A stretch of 11,640 bases of DNA. Source: Balneolaceae bacterium (GTDB lineage Bacteria > Bacteroidota > Rhodothermia > Balneolales > Balneolaceae). This document shows positions 1-7,642 of the stretch, piece by piece; position 1 is the stretch's first letter; the number at the start of each line of letters is the position of its first letter. The notes under the pieces are model-generated. The model saw only the letters and a program-made list of their open reading frames with translations. It ran no database searches and was not told where the DNA came from. Where the stretch lies: contig SKRK01000305.1 of NCBI GenBank assembly GCA_007118525.1, forward strand, positions 1 to 11,640. Reading direction: 5' to 3'. The position numbers were made by a program, and so were the translations under genes.

Positions 1-93
1 ACTGCAAACTGTCCACTGCCTTAAAATAGCTGATCTATTCAAATAACACTATGCATCCACCGTGAACCGTGTGCCTTGCGCCGTGTACCGTGA
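1..93. repeat. Degenerate 7-bp tandem repeats (two families)
   Basis: Two short phased arrays lie beyond the 3' end of the exporter gene. Positions 1-20 read as ACTGCAA, ACTGTCC, ACTGCC, a 7-bp period that may continue past the left edge. Positions 59-93 read as five units starting at 59, 66, 73, 80 and 87: ACCGTGA, ACCGTGT, GCCTTGC, GCCGTGT, ACCGTGA. The exact 7-bp register in both arrays is directly visible. The 38 bp between them shows no structure beyond the ATGCAT palindrome. I see no gene here and no canonical terminator for the exporter. The function is unknown; degenerate heptamer runs of this kind may be dispersed intergenic repeats of the genome. Confidence 0.6.
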
Positions 94-95
94 CA

Positions 96-2603
96 TCAAT
101 CATGCAGCTTATTTTTGTCTTCGAGGTATTGCACCATCGAAGGCAGGAACGTGAGAGCAGAAATCAGCGTCATGCCTATCCCCACCACGGCCATTATTCC
201 AATCGACTGAAGGCCGGGGTGATTGGTAAAAAGCAATCCTGCAAATCCCATCATGGTGGTAAGCGAACCTATACTTATATGCTGCCCTGTACTTGAAAGC
301 ACATCCCACATACTCTTTCGGCCTTCGTCTCTGTAGCGATGGGCAAGGTGAACACCATTATCACATCCAATTCCTAAAATTGCCGGCAGTACGACCAGGT
401 TATAGAAGTTGAACTTAAGCCCGAAGATCAGCATAATCCCGAAAAGCCACGTCAATCCGATAATTAAAGGGATGAGTGCTATCAGAGCCCACTTCAGGTC
501 TCTGAACGAGAACCATATCAGAAAAAATACTACAATAAAAGTAGCAATAACCATATATGGACTTTCAACCCTCATCAGATCAAGCATGGATGCTGCCACA
601 ATGGATGTACTCCCGGCATGGTAGGTTTTCCCGCTTTCAAGGGTAACTTCACCTATCTCCTCTTTAAAGGCGATTGACTTCAGGCCATCCGCAAGGCTCT
701 CATTTGGATAGATAATGACAAACCTTCCAATTTCACCATCACGCGTCATAAATCGGTTTTTCAGAAAGTCGGGTATCTCATCTTCGTCGAGTGGTTCTGT
801 GGTTTGTGAACCCCTTCGCAAGATATCCAGATTCTCACCTTCCTGATCTACTATAAAACTGTTTTGAAGTAATCTTCGAATGTCTGAAATGTATTCCAGT
901 TTCTTTTCTGCAAGATCACGAGTGGGTGGAAATCGCTCTTGAAGAGCTTCAACTTCGCGGATCATGGTGTCCGGATTGTCTCTTTTTCGTTCTCTCAGAA
1001 TTTCAATGATTTCAAAAACATCATCATCTGTATCCGCAATAATATATGCCGGATTTCTGCGCCCCGTTTCATCCACGCCGCGCACAAACTCACGGAATTG
1101 TTCATATTCGGGAAAGGTGGGCTCAAGATTTCCAAATTGATACTCAAATCGCAGATTGCCGGAAAAGAGAATGACCACTGCCGACAAAAGCAGTCCTGAA
1201 AAAACGATCGAACGTGCATAGGGATAACGCTTTATCCGTGAGGTTTTTACATACGATTCTGCCTTGGGATTGAGGATAATCCAGTTCCATTTTTCAAAAA
1301 TCACCAAAATTGAGGGAAGTATAAAGAGCATACAGAATACTGCAAACAGAATCCCGGTACCGGCAATAAAACCAAATTCAGAAAAGCCTCTGAAATCTGC
1401 AAAAATAAGTACAAAAAGTGCCGATGCCGTTGTAATGGCGCTCACGAGAATTGCAGATCCTGTTCGTTCATATGCCTGAAGAACACTATCTCTAATCGAT
1501 TCCCCATCAGAACGGTACTCTATATACCTTGCGTAGTAGTGAATTCCATAATCAATGCCCAGGCCAAAAAGTATCACAAACAGCACCGAAGTCATCGTAT
1601 TAAGAACTCCAAGCTGCAGATAGGTTAATCCAAAGGTCCACATCAAACTGATAAGCAGAGGAATACCAATTACCAATACCGGAACAGGCATTCGTATTAC
1701 ATGCGCAAGAAAAGGGTGTTTTTGAATTCTCTTGTCAGCGCGCCTGTAATTGATATACTTTTTAATGAAGAAATAGAACATCACGAGCAGAATCACACTT
1801 GAAATACCAAGCCCGAAACTGTTGAAGACATCATTCATGATAGACTCAAACTCATTGAGGTGTCTCTTAAGCCTGCCCCCAAACTGCACCTCCATTTCGG
1901 GATGAAACGATGCAATATCGTAGGATGCAATTAATTCTCCATACGCGTCAAACATATCCTCCAGATATCGGATATCGCTTTGTGAACCTGTTGGATAGAG
2001 GGTGAGGATGATGATTGTACTGTCTTGATTAACCGGGTATTCTGAAGGTATAAGCTCATTGTAACTCTCCCTGAAACGATCAATATCCGGAGCATCAGCC
2101 TCCTCATCATCTTCAAAATCGTCTGTGAAATCAATAAAGAAAGGATTGGCCTCCTGGCGGGCCTGCTCTATTTCATCTTCGAGATATTGGATGATATCTC
2201 TCAGCTCCGGAATCGTGGCCAGGTAGAGTGAGTTATCTTTTAGAATTTCAGTATCTCTTCGAAGCTCTGCCCGGCTAAAGTAATTATTACCATGCCGCGG
2301 ATAGTAGAGATTCAAACTCTCTTCGGCCAAAATTTCTGCAAACCTGAGATTTGCCTCAAAATCGGGCGATTTTATTGCAACCTGCATCTCAGTTTCACCA
2401 CCGGCAGTATCCTGAAGCTTTTCAAGTGCCTGCACATTTTTATTGGTTGAAGGCAGCAGGTTTGCTATATCGGTATCCACAGTTAAATTAGAAGCGAAAC
2501 TACCGGCTACAATTGCAAGCACTACGGATATAGACAGTACCCAGTAAGGATGCCGGATATTAAGTTCAACAAGTGGTTTAAGGAATTGAATAAATTTTTG
2601 CAT
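96..2603 (-). CDS. RND superfamily exporter (MMPL/COG1033-like), 12 predicted TM segments
   Basis: This 835-residue inner-membrane protein has the duplicated RND layout. A first TM helix (about 19-39) is followed by a large periplasmic domain (about 40-255) and a TM bundle (about 262-440). A second TM helix (about 463-481), a second periplasmic domain (about 482-680) and a final TM bundle (about 682-822) repeat the pattern. The central helices carry GLGIDYGIHYYARY (347-360, Asp351) and GIGCDNGVHLAHRY (744-757, Asp748). These acidic residues are the usual proton-relay positions of MMPL/HpnN-like RND proteins. The first periplasmic domain contains a strongly acidic segment (about 158-175). No membrane-fusion or outer-membrane partner gene lies beside it, as is common for this single-gene subfamily, so the substrate (perhaps a lipid or other hydrophobic compound) cannot be told. 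The start at 2603 gives a short cytoplasmic N-terminus before TM1 and lacks a Shine-Dalgarno sequence. Confidence 0.88.
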   Translation of the reverse strand: MQKFIQFLKPLVELNIRHPYWVLSISVVLAIVAGSFASNLTVDTDIANLLPSTNKNVQALEKLQDTAGGETEMQVAIKSPDFEANLRFAEILAEESLNLYYPRHGNNYFSRAELRRDTEILKDNSLYLATIPELRDIIQYLEDEIEQARQEANPFFIDFTDDFEDDEEADAPDIDRFRESYNELIPSEYPVNQDSTIIILTLYPTGSQSDIRYLEDMFDAYGELIASYDIASFHPEMEVQFGGRLKRHLNEFESIMNDVFNSFGLGISSVILLVMFYFFIKKYINYRRADKRIQKHPFLAHVIRMPVPVLVIGIPLLISLMWTFGLTYLQLGVLNTMTSVLFVILFGLGIDYGIHYYARYIEYRSDGESIRDSVLQAYERTGSAILVSAITTASALFVLIFADFRGFSEFGFIAGTGILFAVFCMLFILPSILVIFEKWNWIILNPKAESYVKTSRIKRYPYARSIVFSGLLLSAVVILFSGNLRFEYQFGNLEPTFPEYEQFREFVRGVDETGRRNPAYIIADTDDDVFEIIEILRERKRDNPDTMIREVEALQERFPPTRDLAEKKLEYISDIRRLLQNSFIVDQEGENLDILRRGSQTTEPLDEDEIPDFLKNRFMTRDGEIGRFVIIYPNESLADGLKSIAFKEEIGEVTLESGKTYHAGSTSIVAASMLDLMRVESPYMVIATFIVVFFLIWFSFRDLKWALIALIPLIIGLTWLFGIMLIFGLKFNFYNLVVLPAILGIGCDNGVHLAHRYRDEGRKSMWDVLSSTGQHISIGSLTTMMGFAGLLFTNHPGLQSIGIMAVVGIGMTLISALTFLPSMVQYLEDKNKLHD

Positions 2604-2969
2604 CTATCGATTTTACGGTCGGTATGTAAGTCGGCTAAAATAAGGAATTTCGATGAAAGTTAAGTCAGTCATCTGCTGCATTAAAATTAAACAGCAGATA
2701 GTATATGCTTTTGACAGGAATTTACATCATATCATAAAAGTTATTACCGCCCTGCCTCCTGGTGCCGTCGGATTATTTAACTTTAAACGACTCAACAACC
2801 GAAGGCGTATTTATAAATTTGTTAAAACTGCAGCTTTGACACAGTAAGTTTGATTTACACTTTACTGTAATAAATTCACCTACACTTAAATTATTTTCAG
2901 TGTGAAAAGAAGAAAACACTATTTCTTTTTTTATGGAATTCCTTAAGTTGTCTAAAACCTTTTTATTCA
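2604..2969. promoter_or_regulatory. Divergent intergenic region rich in inverted repeats
   Basis: This 366-bp gap between divergent genes has no convincing ORF. It contains ATCTGCTG/CAGCAGAT (2671-2678/2692-2699, perfect 8 bp, 13-nt loop). It also holds GCCGTCGG/CCGAAGGC (2764-2771/2799-2806, one mismatch), ACAGTAA/TTACTGT (2841-2847/2862-2868, perfect 7 bp, centres 21 bp apart) and AGTGT/ACACT (2899-2903/2916-2920). Promoter-like pieces on the plus strand are TTGACA at 2711 with ATAAAA 17 bp downstream, and TAAATTTG (2814) and TAAGTTTG (2845), which match the TAnnTTTG -7 element known from Bacteroidota. None has a fully convincing partner element. It probably contains promoters for both flanking genes, and possibly operators or a structured leader; those roles are inference. 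Confidence 0.4.
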
Positions 2970-3485
2970 ATGATTTCTATGGAAATTACAGCCACAAAAA
3001 AAGGGATAAGGGTGATCGGCATTATCCTGCTGGTGTACGCACTGCTGGTTGCAACTCACGAAGGTGAGTTTTGGCCATTCAGCATCTATCCCATGTTTTC
3101 ACAAGCCGGCAATCCATGGACACGTGCTATGGTACTGGATGTAACCGATCAGTCCGAAGAGCTGATCTGGGAGAAACACTCCCTTGAAAACCGGCAGTGG
3201 CCACCTGTGCCGGTGAGAGAATACGGGGTAGACCAAATCGATTTCTCCAATTTTATCTCCAAAACAGAACACTGGACGGAACCCCGAAAAGCAGCGCTGA
3301 ACAACATGTTCGGCTCATATCCAAAAGATGGAATGAAGTGGATGACGGTGAAAGTTCACGGACAGCTGATTGGTAAAGATTCTGTGGCCGTTGAAATTGT
3401 CCCCTGGCTCCTGGTTACGGAAGATGGTGTTTTTGAGAATCCGAACCTGGACTCCTCATTATATATCGGCGGAGGGGGGCAATGA
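2970..3485 (+). CDS. Membrane-anchored protein with WPFSIYPMFS motif, partner of HTTM gene
   Basis: This 171-residue protein has one N-terminal hydrophobic helix (about 14-29), directly followed by the striking motif WPFSIYPMFS (35-44). The remainder (about 45-165) is hydrophilic and mixed in character, probably outside the cytoplasm if the helix is a signal anchor. The C-terminus is Gly-rich (GGGGQ). I recognise no enzymatic domain. My recollection is that small proteins with a WPFS-x-YPMFS-like motif occur beside HTTM membrane proteins in related bacteria, which fits the next gene, but this is not verified. Its stop overlaps the next start in an ATGA, so the two genes are almost certainly co-translated. 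The start could be 2970 or the in-frame ATG at 2979; neither has a Shine-Dalgarno sequence. Function unknown. Confidence 0.8.
   Translation: MISMEITATKKGIRVIGIILLVYALLVATHEGEFWPFSIYPMFSQAGNPWTRAMVLDVTDQSEELIWEKHSLENRQWPPVPVREYGVDQIDFSNFISKTEHWTEPRKAALNNMFGSYPKDGMKWMTVKVHGQLIGKDSVAVEIVPWLLVTEDGVFENPNLDSSLYIGGGGQ
3471..3484 (+). promoter_or_regulatory. Strong Shine-Dalgarno inside upstream gene
   Basis: GGAGG at 3471-3475, followed by a G-run, sits six bases before the ATG at 3482. It is encoded within the last codons of the upstream ORF and supports translational coupling through the ATGA overlap. It is the only strong Shine-Dalgarno sequence I see at any start in the window. Confidence 0.6.
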
Positions 3486-4372
3486 CGTGGTATCATAAAA
3501 TAGGAGCAGAACTTTTTGAACCCGACAGAGAGCAGACACCCGGAGAGCTGATCTTCTTCAAACTCTTTGAGGCGTTTATCGTTTTCTACACCATTAAATT
3601 CGTTTGGGAGTGGGGTATCTACTCACAGATTCGCAATATGGAGGTAGTTTTACCGCTGGGGATTGCAAATTATTTTGACGTTTCTCTTTTCTTTGATTAT
3701 AACCTGGCACTGATAAATGCAGCCTTGATCACGCTGCTTATAGTGATTGCCTTCTTCCGGATGGGGCCCAGGTGGCTATATATGGTTATCATCTTACTTT
3801 TTCATCTCCAATATGTTATTCGTTTCTCGCAGGGCGAAATACCACACAGCCAAAACCTGATCGGAATGTCGGTATTCTGCCTGGCTATTGGCGCCATATT
3901 TTTTCCCGGGCAGAAACAGATGCCTCGTTTTGTAATGGGTTCAATTATCTTTTTTATCGGCCTGGGCTATACGTCTGCTTTCTTTGCAAAACTGATCGGA
4001 ACGGGAATTAACTGGTATGATGGCCGCCATCTCTGGCTGTGGATCAGTGAAAAGAGTATCGATATTCTCTCAAGAGAGGGAGTTTATAACCCGAATCTTC
4101 TGCAGCAAATGGCTTTGGGGAGTACTGCTGTTGCATCAATAATTCTGCTCATCGGCTGGTTGACGGAATTTATTGGCTTTACCATGTGGTGGAAAAAATT
4201 ACGTCCCTACACCGTAACCCTGCTGATTGGGATGCATTTCGGGATTACCCTTACGATGAATATACGTTTCGACGCTTTTGTAATTCAGCTTATCCTGGTT
4301 GGATACCCCTGGTACAGAGTTATTGATACATACTTAAAAACGACACCCGAAATGATAAAAAGATGGGCTTAA
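3482..4372 (+). CDS. HTTM-domain (vitamin K-dependent gamma-carboxylase-like) membrane protein
   Basis: This 296-residue protein is mostly hydrophobic, with several TM helices (about 25-42, 75-92, 97-113, 128-141, 150-167, 214-234, 243-259, 265-276). The layout and landmarks resemble the HTTM (horizontally transferred transmembrane) family related to gamma-glutamyl carboxylase. YTSAFFAKL (163-171) is followed by a W-x-x-G segment (178-181) and then the late helix GMHFGITLTMNIRF (250-263). As I recall the human enzyme, its YFIAGVKKL segment, which carries the proposed catalytic lysine, lines up with YTSAFFAKL and would place Lys170 at that position. At 296 residues it holds only the membrane part and lacks the lumenal domain of true carboxylases. 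The substrate is unknown. The overlapping upstream gene is its likely partner. The HTTM assignment is fairly sure; any catalytic activity is inference. Confidence 0.72.
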   Translation: MTWYHKIGAELFEPDREQTPGELIFFKLFEAFIVFYTIKFVWEWGIYSQIRNMEVVLPLGIANYFDVSLFFDYNLALINAALITLLIVIAFFRMGPRWLYMVIILLFHLQYVIRFSQGEIPHSQNLIGMSVFCLAIGAIFFPGQKQMPRFVMGSIIFFIGLGYTSAFFAKLIGTGINWYDGRHLWLWISEKSIDILSREGVYNPNLLQQMALGSTAVASIILLIGWLTEFIGFTMWWKKLRPYTVTLLIGMHFGITLTMNIRFDAFVIQLILVGYPWYRVIDTYLKTTPEMIKRWA

Positions 4373-4434
4373 CCCGGATAATTCGCCAAGCTCTGTACTA
4401 TAAACTCTGAAGGCGTTCCCGGGCTCTTTTTTTT
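4373..4434 (+). terminator. Candidate intrinsic terminator of the HTTM gene pair
   Basis: Immediately after the HTTM stop codon, CCCGG (4373-4377) pairs with CCGGG (4419-4423), and inside it CGCC (4384-4387) pairs with GGCG (4412-4415). Three bases after the outer stem comes a run of eight T (4427-4434). The stem is interrupted and the loop is long (24 nt), so it is not a textbook terminator. The right arm and T-run lie within the 3' coding end of the convergent TPR gene. Confidence 0.42.
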
Positions 4435-5564
4435 GCTTCATCTCCCACTCTCTGGTTCAGTACATACTCGTAATACCTTCGGGCCTCTTGCTTGTTATCT
4501 ATGCTCTCATAGGCAATTCCTGCAAAGTATGCCGAGAGCGTTCTGAACTCCCGATCTTTGTTATTGGGCAGTTCAGAGCTAATTTCATACGACTTGGTGA
4601 ATGAATCTAAAGCCTGTTCCGGTAAATCCGAATAGTACTGTGCCCTTCCCAGCCAATGGTAAATCTCCTCATGAAACACATCTCGCTCACCCGTATGCAG
4701 TTCCTCCCAATGTGCCAAAGCCTCCTCCGCCGCTTTGAGTGCCTCCTCATAATTACGCATCTGGGTAAGAGACCTCACATAAAGTCTTCGATAATAGCCA
4801 TTATTCGGATATCGCTCTACGAGGGTTCTGAAATAGACCGCGGCTTCTGAAGTGCGCCCCTCGTAATTCAACAGGATATTTCCTAAAAAGTAGGTGGCTT
4901 CCGGCCGGGCAAAAATCCCATGATCTGACGCTTTTCTCAGGGAGTTTAATCCCCCTTCTTTATCTCCGTCGGGAAGAAACCACGACACAGCTCTCACTAC
5001 AGGAAAGTTTTCGGGTAGGTATGCGGCATAATAGCGTTTCATACCCTCAGCAAAATCATTATCGGGCAAATCGGGGGTCACTTCCATAAGGCGCGTATAT
5101 GCCTGGTAAGCGCGCCGGCCAATATTTACGCTGGTGAGCCAATCTCCACGGTTAGAGTGATGGCGGGCAGTATAGCCATTGGCCACAGCCCGGATTATGA
5201 GTGCATCCGGGTGGTCCGATTCTCTTCTCAAGACCTGTGCGGCATCATAATCGGCCTTCTTCATCCTGTGAAAAAACTCTTCGTCGTTTTGCCGGTCGGT
5301 CAAATCTTCCAAAATATCCCACCAGAGCTCCATTCCATCCCAAAGCGACCAGATAGGATGATCGCTAAACGTCTCCCGCCATGGCTCCAGAATATCACGT
5401 GCCGCTTCGTTATTGCGATTGTAAAGCGAATCAATTGCAGAACGCGCATGATCCCGGAACAGTGGATCTTCGATCAGTTTAAATGTTTGAGCCTGTACAG
5501 TAGATATAACCGGGCCGACAGCCACCAGGCTCAGAACAACTATAATGCTTAGTAACCGCTTCAT
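4398..5564 (-). CDS. Secreted TPR-repeat protein
   Basis: This 388-residue protein has a clear Sec signal peptide: MKRLL, a hydrophobic core to about residue 22, and a probable cleavage at VQA-QT near residue 25. There is no lipobox cysteine, so it is probably periplasmic. The mature part is alpha-helical with tetratricopeptide-like units, most clearly at about 222-255 (YFLGNILLNYEGRTSEAAVYF), 258-285 (NYEEALKAAEEAL), 300-330 (YHWLGRAQYYSDLPEQALDSF) and 343-376 (YFAGIAYESIDNKQEARRYYEYVL). An N-terminal Trp-rich helical region (about 62-84) is not recognisably TPR. TPR proteins act as protein-interaction scaffolds; no partner is evident. It is the last gene of the probable four-gene operon, starting 10 bp after the hydrolase stop. 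Near its end, the coding strand carries an A8 run that doubles as the opposite-strand terminator T-run. Confidence 0.8.
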   Translation of the reverse strand: MKRLLSIIVVLSLVAVGPVISTVQAQTFKLIEDPLFRDHARSAIDSLYNRNNEAARDILEPWRETFSDHPIWSLWDGMELWWDILEDLTDRQNDEEFFHRMKKADYDAAQVLRRESDHPDALIIRAVANGYTARHHSNRGDWLTSVNIGRRAYQAYTRLMEVTPDLPDNDFAEGMKRYYAAYLPENFPVVRAVSWFLPDGDKEGGLNSLRKASDHGIFARPEATYFLGNILLNYEGRTSEAAVYFRTLVERYPNNGYYRRLYVRSLTQMRNYEEALKAAEEALAHWEELHTGERDVFHEEIYHWLGRAQYYSDLPEQALDSFTKSYEISSELPNNKDREFRTLSAYFAGIAYESIDNKQEARRYYEYVLNQRVGDEAKKRARERLQSL

Positions 5565-5574
5565 GAAGTTTCAT

Positions 5575-6450
5575 TTATCTTAGATACTCAAGAAACCAGC
5601 CTTCTGTAAAATCGAGTACCTCAGCAAATTCAGATGGAAAATCTTCCTCTTCAAACGGATGAGAAACACCAAAGGTATGTCCGGCACCCTGAATCAGTCG
5701 TATTTCTTTATCTTCAGAGGGGGATTTACGGTACAACTTCTCCGTATCCCTAAACGGAACGGACTCATCATCCTTGCCGGCAATAAACATCGATGGTATG
5801 TGAAGTTCCTGTACCCTCCGAATTGCCATTAAATGATCGGCGTTTTTAAGAGCGTCTTCATATACGGCCTTATCGATCTTTAATACCTGGCCGGTTCGGG
5901 AATTTTCAATTTCAGTAAATCCGTTGGTCTCCCAATCCTGAATCATCTTCTTGCTCCAGCGGGAATTGTAGTCAGAAACGGCACTCCATGTCACAAGACA
6001 ATGGATCTCTGAGTAATCTGCTGCGGCAGTTACGGCAGTGTGTCCGCCTCTCGAGTGGCCAACAATACCGATTCGGTCGGTATCCAGAACAATCTTATCA
6101 CTTTTGATATCTTTGTTTTTGATCGCTTCAATTATCGAGCCAACATCATTTAGATCCTGGCTAAGTGTCTCTCTTGCAAAATGCTCAGGTTCATCAAATT
6201 CCAGCATATTTTTACCAATGCCATTCAATGAGAAATTGAAGGATATCACGGCGAACCCTGCCCTGGCAAGCTCTTCGCATGCGTCGGGAAATGCCCCCCA
6301 ATCTTTAAAACCCTTAAAACCGTGCAAAAACAATATTACCGGGAGAATAGAACCCGGGGTTGTTACAGGTGCGTAGAGGTCGTAATAAATCGGCAGGTTT
6401 TCTGTTGATGGGATAGAACCCACCTGTTTTGTAATACTGTTATAACTCAT
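5575..6450 (-). CDS. Alpha/beta hydrolase (dienelactone hydrolase/esterase-like)
   Basis: This 291-residue cytosolic enzyme has a complete alpha/beta-hydrolase signature. FLHGFKGFKDWG (41-52) supplies the oxyanion-hole HG. GHSRGG (131-136) is the nucleophile elbow with Ser133. GKDDESVP (225-232) supplies the acid, Asp227 or Asp228, and GAGHTFG (255-261) the catalytic His258. A lid-like insertion (about 160-210) lies between the nucleophile and the acid. No signal peptide is visible. The family includes esterases, dienelactone hydrolases and acyl-peptide-hydrolase-like proteins; the substrate cannot be assigned. The start ATG overlaps the stop of the pseudouridine synthase gene by 4 bp (ATGA), which fixes the start and implies translational coupling. 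A weak AGGGA sits upstream of the ATG. Confidence 0.87.
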   Translation of the reverse strand: MSYNSITKQVGSIPSTENLPIYYDLYAPVTTPGSILPVILFLHGFKGFKDWGAFPDACEELARAGFAVISFNFSLNGIGKNMLEFDEPEHFARETLSQDLNDVGSIIEAIKNKDIKSDKIVLDTDRIGIVGHSRGGHTAVTAAADYSEIHCLVTWSAVSDYNSRWSKKMIQDWETNGFTEIENSRTGQVLKIDKAVYEDALKNADHLMAIRRVQELHIPSMFIAGKDDESVPFRDTEKLYRKSPSEDKEIRLIQGAGHTFGVSHPFEEEDFPSEFAEVLDFTEGWFLEYLR

Positions 6451-7619
6451 GATGCGTCCCTGTTAAAATCAAGTGTATCAAGTTTAACAAGCTTGCGAAG
6501 ATCATTAATCTCTTTCTGTTTTAAATATCGCCATCGGCCTACGCGCAAATCATTATCAGTGAGGCCTGCATAACGGATTCTCTTTAAACGGTCAACGTCA
6601 GCTCCGATCTGGGCAATCATTCTGCGAATGAGGTGATTACGCCCTTCAAATACGGAAATGACTACAACGGCCGGATTAAGAGGATCCTGCTTTACACTTT
6701 TAGCCTGAACCGGCCCGTCTTCAAGTTCAAGAGTACCGCTCAGGTTCGCCACCTCCTGTTCGGTCAATGGACGGTTTGCTGTCACTTCATAGGTTTTCTT
6801 TACCTGGTAACTCGGATGCATTAATCTATAGGCAAGATCTCCATCATTGCTGAGCAGCAACAGACCCATTGTATTACGATCGAGTCTTCCCACCGGATAG
6901 ACTCTGTAACCGGTTGCGTCTTCAATAGCATTCATTACCGTGTTCCTGTCTTTCTCATCATCAGTGGTACTGATCGTATCCTTACCTTTATTCAACAGAA
7001 TGTAAACAAAGGGTTCAAGTGACAGTTTTTGCTTTTCAACTTCTACGTTGTCGGTTGGCTTCACCTTTACACCCAACTCGGTCACAACTACTCCATTTAC
7101 CCTCACTTTACCCGACTCAATGTATTCGTCCGCTTCTCTTCGCGAACAGAGCCCGGCATGAGCCATAAACTTATTTAGCCGAATCTCATCTTTTAGATAG
7201 GGTTCCTGTTCAGCCCGGTTTGATGTAGCCGGTGATGAGGATGACTTGCGTCCCTTGGGATAGGAACGGGTCTTACGATTACCATCTTTGTCGCTTTTGC
7301 TGTCGCTGCGACGCTTACCAACATTTTCAAAACTCTTAGGCATCTGTTTTGACTTCATGGGACGCTGCCCGCCGCGTGGCTTTTTCTCACCGGATGAGGT
7401 TTCTTCTCTCTCTGTTCTTACAGACGGCCTCTTCTTATCCTCGAATTTTGGCTTATCCTCACTTCGCTCCTTTTTTTCCACCTTCTCATCGCTTCTTTTC
7501 GGTGGTTTAATATCCTTCTTCGATGAAGCTGACTTCTTTTTGTCCCATGGCCATTGTGTCTGGCCCGAAGACTCCTCTCGTTCTGCGTTCGGTCTGTTAT
7601 CGTTTCGTTTCTTATCCAT
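6447..7619 (-). CDS. rluB: RluB-type 23S rRNA pseudouridine synthase with long charged N-terminal tail
   Basis: This 390-residue protein belongs to the RsuA/RluB/RluE/RluF family, which isomerises specific uridines in rRNA. After a disordered, Lys/Arg/Glu/Ser-rich N-terminal region (about 1-142), an S4 RNA-binding domain begins at RLNKFMAHAGLCSRREADEY (147-166). The catalytic domain carries GRLDRNTMGLLLLSNDG (244-260) with the essential Asp247, then LAYRLMHPS (262-270), and EGRNHLIRRM (325-334) near the C-terminus. The RLMHPS segment resembles RluB more than RsuA, RluE or RluF; RluB modifies 23S rRNA helix 89. The open frame extends 21 codons further to 7682, but that would overlap the upstream gene. 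The ATG at 7619 begins the charged tail and leaves a 23-bp gap, so I prefer it. There is no clear Shine-Dalgarno sequence. Confidence 0.88.
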   Translation of the reverse strand: MDKKRNDNRPNAEREESSGQTQWPWDKKKSASSKKDIKPPKRSDEKVEKKERSEDKPKFEDKKRPSVRTEREETSSGEKKPRGGQRPMKSKQMPKSFENVGKRRSDSKSDKDGNRKTRSYPKGRKSSSSPATSNRAEQEPYLKDEIRLNKFMAHAGLCSRREADEYIESGKVRVNGVVVTELGVKVKPTDNVEVEKQKLSLEPFVYILLNKGKDTISTTDDEKDRNTVMNAIEDATGYRVYPVGRLDRNTMGLLLLSNDGDLAYRLMHPSYQVKKTYEVTANRPLTEQEVANLSGTLELEDGPVQAKSVKQDPLNPAVVVISVFEGRNHLIRRMIAQIGADVDRLKRIRYAGLTDNDLRVGRWRYLKQKEINDLRKLVKLDTLDFNRDAS

Positions 7620-7642
7620 TACTACTGTGTTTATATATTTAT

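Noticed and set aside
2653..2847. 64-codon plus-strand open frame in the divergent intergenic region
   Set aside because: It has no recognisable domain, overlaps several inverted repeats and an opposite-strand open frame, and has only a weak AGGA upstream. Not enough to call a gene.
2773..2970. 65-codon minus-strand open frame with a CQSC motif
   Set aside because: A two-cysteine motif in a short frame is weak evidence. It overlaps the likely promoter of the WPFS gene, lacks a ribosome-binding site, and resembles no family I know.
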